6,368 nt of DNA from Gemmatimonadales bacterium. Its GTDB lineage: Bacteria > Gemmatimonadota > Gemmatimonadetes > Palauibacterales > Palauibacteraceae. The DNA lies in NCBI GenBank assembly GCA_030636765.1, contig DAOVWI010000126.1, positions 1-6,368 on the forward strand. Direction: 5' to 3'. Under the pieces are notes generated by a model, which saw only the letters and a program-made list of their open reading frames with translations, was not told where the DNA came from and searched no databases. The position numbers and the translations under genes were made by a program. Shown here piece after piece: positions 5,034 through 6,368 of the stretch (positions within the stretch are counted from its first letter, which is position 1; the number at the start of each line of letters is the position of its first letter).

Positions 5034-6170
5034 ATGATGATGAAGAAACTGATTAGCGCGGCGGTCGAGCGAGGGAGTGAGTCCATTCACATCAAGGCCG
5101 GCGACGTCTTTCGGGCCCGGATCCACGGGGATCTCGTGAGGCTCTCCGACGAGCCGTTCACGCCGACGGACACGAGACGCATCGCCATGGATCTGCTGCC
5201 CACCGATGCCCTCCGGGAGCGGATCGACGAGATCATGGACTACGACTTCGCCTGGGAGCTCGAGGGCGTAGCCCGCTTCCGGGTGAACGTTCTCAGGCAA
5301 CGCGGCACCTTCATGGTGGTGATGCGGGTGATCCCGTGGAAGGTGCCGAGCTTCGAGGACCTGGGGCTTCCCCTCTCCCTGGCCGAGATAGCGAAGCAGC
5401 CGGATGGGCTGGTCCTCGTTACCGGCGCTACGGGAGTCGGCAAGAGCACCACGCAGGCCGCGATGATCGATTGGATCAACCGGAACCTCCAGAAGCACAT
5501 CATCACCCTGGAGGACCCGATCGAGTACTGGCACGACAACGTGGCGAGCACGGTGACCCAGCGGGAGATCGAGCGGGACACCGAGAGCTTCCGGTCGGGG
5601 CTGCGGTCGGCTCTCCGCCAGGACCCCGACGTGATCCTCATCGGTGAGATGCGGGACACCGAGACGTTCGAGATCGCGTTCGAGGCGAGCGAGACCGGCC
5701 ACCTGGTGATCTCCACGATGCACTCGCCCACGGCCGTCGGCACGATCACGCATATCCTCGCCATGTTCCCGGATCAGAAGGAGATTCTGGTGCGCCGTCG
5801 GCTGGCGGACACGCTGCGCGCGATCATATCGCAGCGTCTGGTCTCCAAGCTCGATGGTGGACGGGTCCCCGTCATGGAGGTGCTCATCGGAACGGCCGCG
5901 GTGCGCGACTCGATCCTCCAGGGCGAGGTCCAGCAGTCGATCATGCGGCTGATCCAGGAAGGCTCCGGCTACGGGATGCAGACGTTCGACCAGCACCTCA
6001 TGCAGCTCGTCAAAGAGGGTGTCGTGACGTTCGATGACGCCAAGGCGGCGGCCACGAGCCCGGCGGACTTTGAGCTCATCTTGCAGACGCTGGCGCAGGA
6101 GGATGAGGAAGCGGCCGAGGAACAGACTGCCGGCGACGAGTTCGTGAGCCGCGACTTCTTCCCCGAGTGA
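5034..6170 (+). CDS. pilT: PilT/PilU-type twitching motility / secretion ATPase
   Basis: This is a GspE/PilT-superfamily ATPase, the hexameric cytoplasmic motor class that drives type IV pilus retraction. From the start used here (378 residues), an N-terminal PAS-like domain includes ESIHIKAGD (residues 16-24). Then come Walker A GATGVGKST (131-139), the Asp box ITLEDPIEY (157-165), Walker B DPDVILIGEMRD (197-208, Glu205 catalytic), and the His box TGHLVISTMHS (221-231). A C-terminal stretch with LRAIISQRL and GMQTFDQ is typical of PilT/PilU. The tail is acidic (EDEEAAEE near the end). The ATG at 5034 (or its neighbours at 5037 and 5040) is preferred because GAGAAAGG at 5016-5023 precedes it and relatives start just before KKLISAAVERG. 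An upstream in-frame ATG at 5004 would add ten residues and has GGGAG directly abutting it. PilT versus PilU cannot be settled; no pilus genes flank it. Confidence 0.92.
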   Translation: MMMKKLISAAVERGSESIHIKAGDVFRARIHGDLVRLSDEPFTPTDTRRIAMDLLPTDALRERIDEIMDYDFAWELEGVARFRVNVLRQRGTFMVVMRVIPWKVPSFEDLGLPLSLAEIAKQPDGLVLVTGATGVGKSTTQAAMIDWINRNLQKHIITLEDPIEYWHDNVASTVTQREIERDTESFRSGLRSALRQDPDVILIGEMRDTETFEIAFEASETGHLVISTMHSPTAVGTITHILAMFPDQKEILVRRRLADTLRAIISQRLVSKLDGGRVPVMEVLIGTAAVRDSILQGEVQQSIMRLIQEGSGYGMQTFDQHLMQLVKEGVVTFDDAKAAATSPADFELILQTLAQEDEEAAEEQTAGDEFVSRDFFPE

Positions 6171-6189
6171 TCGCGAGCGCGGAAGGTCC

Positions 6190-6368
6190 GTGAACCTGGA
6201 CGGGATCCTGCTGCCGGTCACGACTCCGTTCGAGCCCGAGACCTCCAGCCTGAGCGAGGCGGCGTTCGCGAAGAACCTCGGGCGGTGGTTGGCGCATCCG
6301 ATTCGTGGAATCGTCGTGGGTGGCTCGACGGGAGAGGCCCCGCTGCTCGACCTCGAGGAGCTCTGCGC
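6190..6368 (+). CDS. Dihydrodipicolinate synthase (DapA/NanA) superfamily aldolase, 5' part, truncated by window edge
   Basis: From the GTG at 6190 the frame is open to the right edge, giving about 59 residues. These include GILLPVTTPFEP (5-16) near the N-terminus and GIVVGGSTGEAPLLDLEEL (39-57). This matches the first two strands of the class I aldolase barrel in the DHDPS/N-acetylneuraminate lyase superfamily, whose GTTGE-like loop binds the carboxylate of the bound oxoacid. The lysine that forms the Schiff base lies far beyond the window, so the reaction (dihydrodipicolinate synthesis for lysine and peptidoglycan, or a sugar-acid or hydroxy-oxoacid aldolase) cannot be told. GGAAGG at 6181-6186, three bases before the GTG, supports the start. 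It begins 19 bases after the PilT-like stop on the same strand. Confidence 0.87.
   Translation, partial: MNLDGILLPVTTPFEPETSSLSEAAFAKNLGRWLAHPIRGIVVGGSTGEAPLLDLEELC

Noticed and set aside
3830..5086. Minus-strand open frame (418 codons) opposite the 2-hydroxyacid dehydrogenase
   Set aside because: It is a shadow of a gene with complete catalytic residues, and the translation resembles no protein family.
4833..6221. Long minus-strand open frame (462 codons) opposite the PilT-like gene
   Set aside because: It is antisense to an ATPase with all its motifs intact. The translation is His/Arg/Asp-rich with no known domain, typical of a mirror frame in a GC-rich genome.

Overview
The window is GC-rich bacterial chromosome with short intergenic gaps, GTG and TTG starts, and almost entirely housekeeping or metabolic genes. 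The phylum cannot be fixed from this sequence. The codon and GC style, and the look of the PilT-like ATPase, would suit a soil or sediment group such as Gemmatimonadota or Acidobacteriota, but this is a weak impression only.

Layout. Positions 1-195 (minus strand) hold the first 65 codons of a RelE/ParE (HigB, Gp49-like) toxin gene that runs off the left edge. Positions 196-253 form a short AT-richer spacer with two perfect palindromes. Positions 254-2049 are a minus-strand run read in the order inositol monophosphatase family enzyme, LOG-type (lysine decarboxylase-like fold) nucleotide phosphoribohydrolase, then a DUF1611 gene cut short after its N-terminal domain. The last two overlap by ATGA. 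Positions 2050-2151 are a divergent intergenic region.

Positions 2152-6368 are a plus-strand run: tryptophanyl-tRNA synthetase (trpS), an MgtC/SapB family membrane protein, a D-isomer-specific 2-hydroxyacid dehydrogenase, a PilT/PilU-type secretion ATPase, and the start of a dihydrodipicolinate synthase (DapA/NanA) superfamily aldolase cut by the right edge. Gaps are about 20, 5, 70 and 19 bases, so much or all of this run may be co-transcribed, although the products do not form one obvious pathway.

The part most worth a second look is the left end. An otherwise ordinary operon ends in a DUF1611 gene that loses homology exactly where its second domain should begin, and a toxin gene with a palindromic putative operator follows. 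This looks like a rearrangement or insertion boundary near position 257. I see no CRISPR array, tRNA, rRNA, transposase or convincing terminator, and no clear sign of a wholly new multi-gene system.
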